The translations under genes were made by a program, and so were the position numbers. This document shows positions 63,440 to 64,000 of a stretch of 64,000 nt of DNA, piece after piece. The stretch's first letter is position 1, and the number at the start of each line of letters is the position of its first letter. The stretch spans positions 530,937 to 594,936 of the forward strand of contig NZ_ML769302.1 in the NCBI RefSeq assembly GCF_009720385.1, given 5' to 3'. The notes beneath the pieces were generated by a model, which saw nothing but the letters and a program-made list of their open reading frames with translations, was not told where the DNA came from and ran no database searches. The DNA comes from Catellatospora vulcania. Lineage in GTDB: Bacteria; Actinomycetota; Actinomycetes; Mycobacteriales; Micromonosporaceae.

Positions 63440-64000
63440 ATGGTCCCAGGTCACCCGGTTCCCGTTGAGGCCGCCGACACGTCGGCGGCCTCCTTCAGCG
63501 CGCTCCTTCGCGCGCACCGGGACGCCGCGCGGCTGACCCAGTCGGAACTCGCCGCGCGGGCCGGGCTCGGCGTGCGCACAGTCCGGGACCTGGAGCACGG
63601 CCGGGCTTCACGACCGCAGCGCAGCACGGTCGAGTTGCTGGTCGGCGCGCTGGGGCTGACCGGCGACCCGGCCACGGAGTTCTACACGGCCGCACGCGGC
63701 CAGGCCCAGCAGCGGCCCGAGCCGCCCCCGCGGCCCGCGACGTTCACCCTGCCGGCGCCGCCCGAGCTTTACGGCCGGGCGGAGGAGTCGGCCGCGCTGG
63801 CGGCACACCTGGTCGCCCAGCCGGGGCTCACCACGCTGGTGGGCCTCGCCGGGGTCGGCAAGAGCGCGCTGGCCCTGAGCGTCGCCCATCTGGTGCAGCC
63901 GCAGTTCCCGGCGGGGGTGGCCGCGATCAGCATCGCGGCGGGCGACACCGTCACCGATGTGCGCGACGTCGTCTGCGCGGTCCTCGGCGTGAACCGCCCC
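63440..64000 (+). CDS. HTH regulator with NTPase (NB-ARC-like) domain, 3' end cut by the window
   Basis: The first 187 codons of a larger regulator. An XRE-type HTH occupies about residues 19-75 (SFSALLRAHRDAARLTQSELAARAGLGVRTVRDLEHGRAS). After a Pro-rich linker comes the start of an NTPase domain: PELYGRAEESAALAAHL and Walker A GLAGVGKSALA near residue 138. Such proteins usually continue with the rest of a STAND ATPase and TPR repeats. It is divergent from the lipoprotein gene with 264 bp between. The frame has no stop before the end of the window. Confidence 0.88.
   Translation, partial: MVPGHPVPVEAADTSAASFSALLRAHRDAARLTQSELAARAGLGVRTVRDLEHGRASRPQRSTVELLVGALGLTGDPATEFYTAARGQAQQRPEPPPRPATFTLPAPPELYGRAEESAALAAHLVAQPGLTTLVGLAGVGKSALALSVAHLVQPQFPAGVAAISIAAGDTVTDVRDVVCAVLGVNRP

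Overview
The window looks like the replication-origin region of a high-GC actinomycete, most likely a member of the Micromonosporaceae. That placement is inferred from gene order and gene content; no database search was possible. The core order is parB-parA-rsmG-jag-yidC-yidD-rnpA-rpmH (leftward), then dnaA, oriC, dnaN, gnd, recF, dciA, gyrB, gyrA, a DUF3566 membrane protein gene, tRNA-Ile, a DLW-39 gene and tRNA-Ala (rightward). Supporting signs are actinomycete DnaA boxes, a chaplin-type secreted protein, SigE-family sigma factors and a mycothiol-enzyme family protein.

Layout. 1-6745: a gene desert with tandem repeats and four parS sites. 6746-12908: the chromosome-partition genes and the RNA/membrane-insertion genes next to the origin, with a fifth parS inside parA. 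12909-17141: dnaA flanked by two DnaA-box clusters. A sigma factor/membrane protein pair sits between dnaA and oriC. 17142-28151: the replication, recombination and gyrase genes; a third small DnaA-box cluster lies between gyrB and gyrA. 28394-28720: two ordinary tRNAs around DLW-39, followed by a frameshifted tyrosine-integrase remnant. 29093-32398: a PIG-L deacetylase and a secreted beta-propeller/cell-wall-binding-repeat protein. 32558-34088: a possible 41-aa peptide unit, then a compact array of eight tRNA genes interrupted by an HNH endonuclease gene.

34162-47000 is accessory: a PLP dehydratase, a second PIG-L protein, an MFS exporter, two sigma/membrane-protein systems, a tandem pair of related propeller-like secreted proteins, a DsbA-like oxidoreductase, an SGNH hydrolase, a DNRLRE-type secreted protein and a sixth parS. 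47249-62265 holds genes for branched-chain acyl-CoA (probably leucine) breakdown: a TetR regulator, a biotin carboxylase without a carrier domain, HMG-CoA lyase, a carboxyltransferase subunit and an acyl-CoA dehydrogenase. They are interleaved with a large TPR protein, a subtilase, a fourth sigma system and a three-repeat chaplin. The window ends in a lipoprotein gene and a truncated HTH/NTPase regulator gene.

The sequence suggests two regulatory networks. Four 15-bp palindrome-like sites (consensus close to TAAACGnnCGTTAAG) precede the tetR, biotin carboxylase, HMG-CoA lyase and carboxyltransferase genes, so one TetR protein may control the dispersed pathway. Promoters of the form GCAACC-N15-GCRTS precede three of the four sigma genes and one paralogous lipoprotein gene; a weaker match precedes the fourth sigma gene. 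This points to autoregulated sigma circuits.
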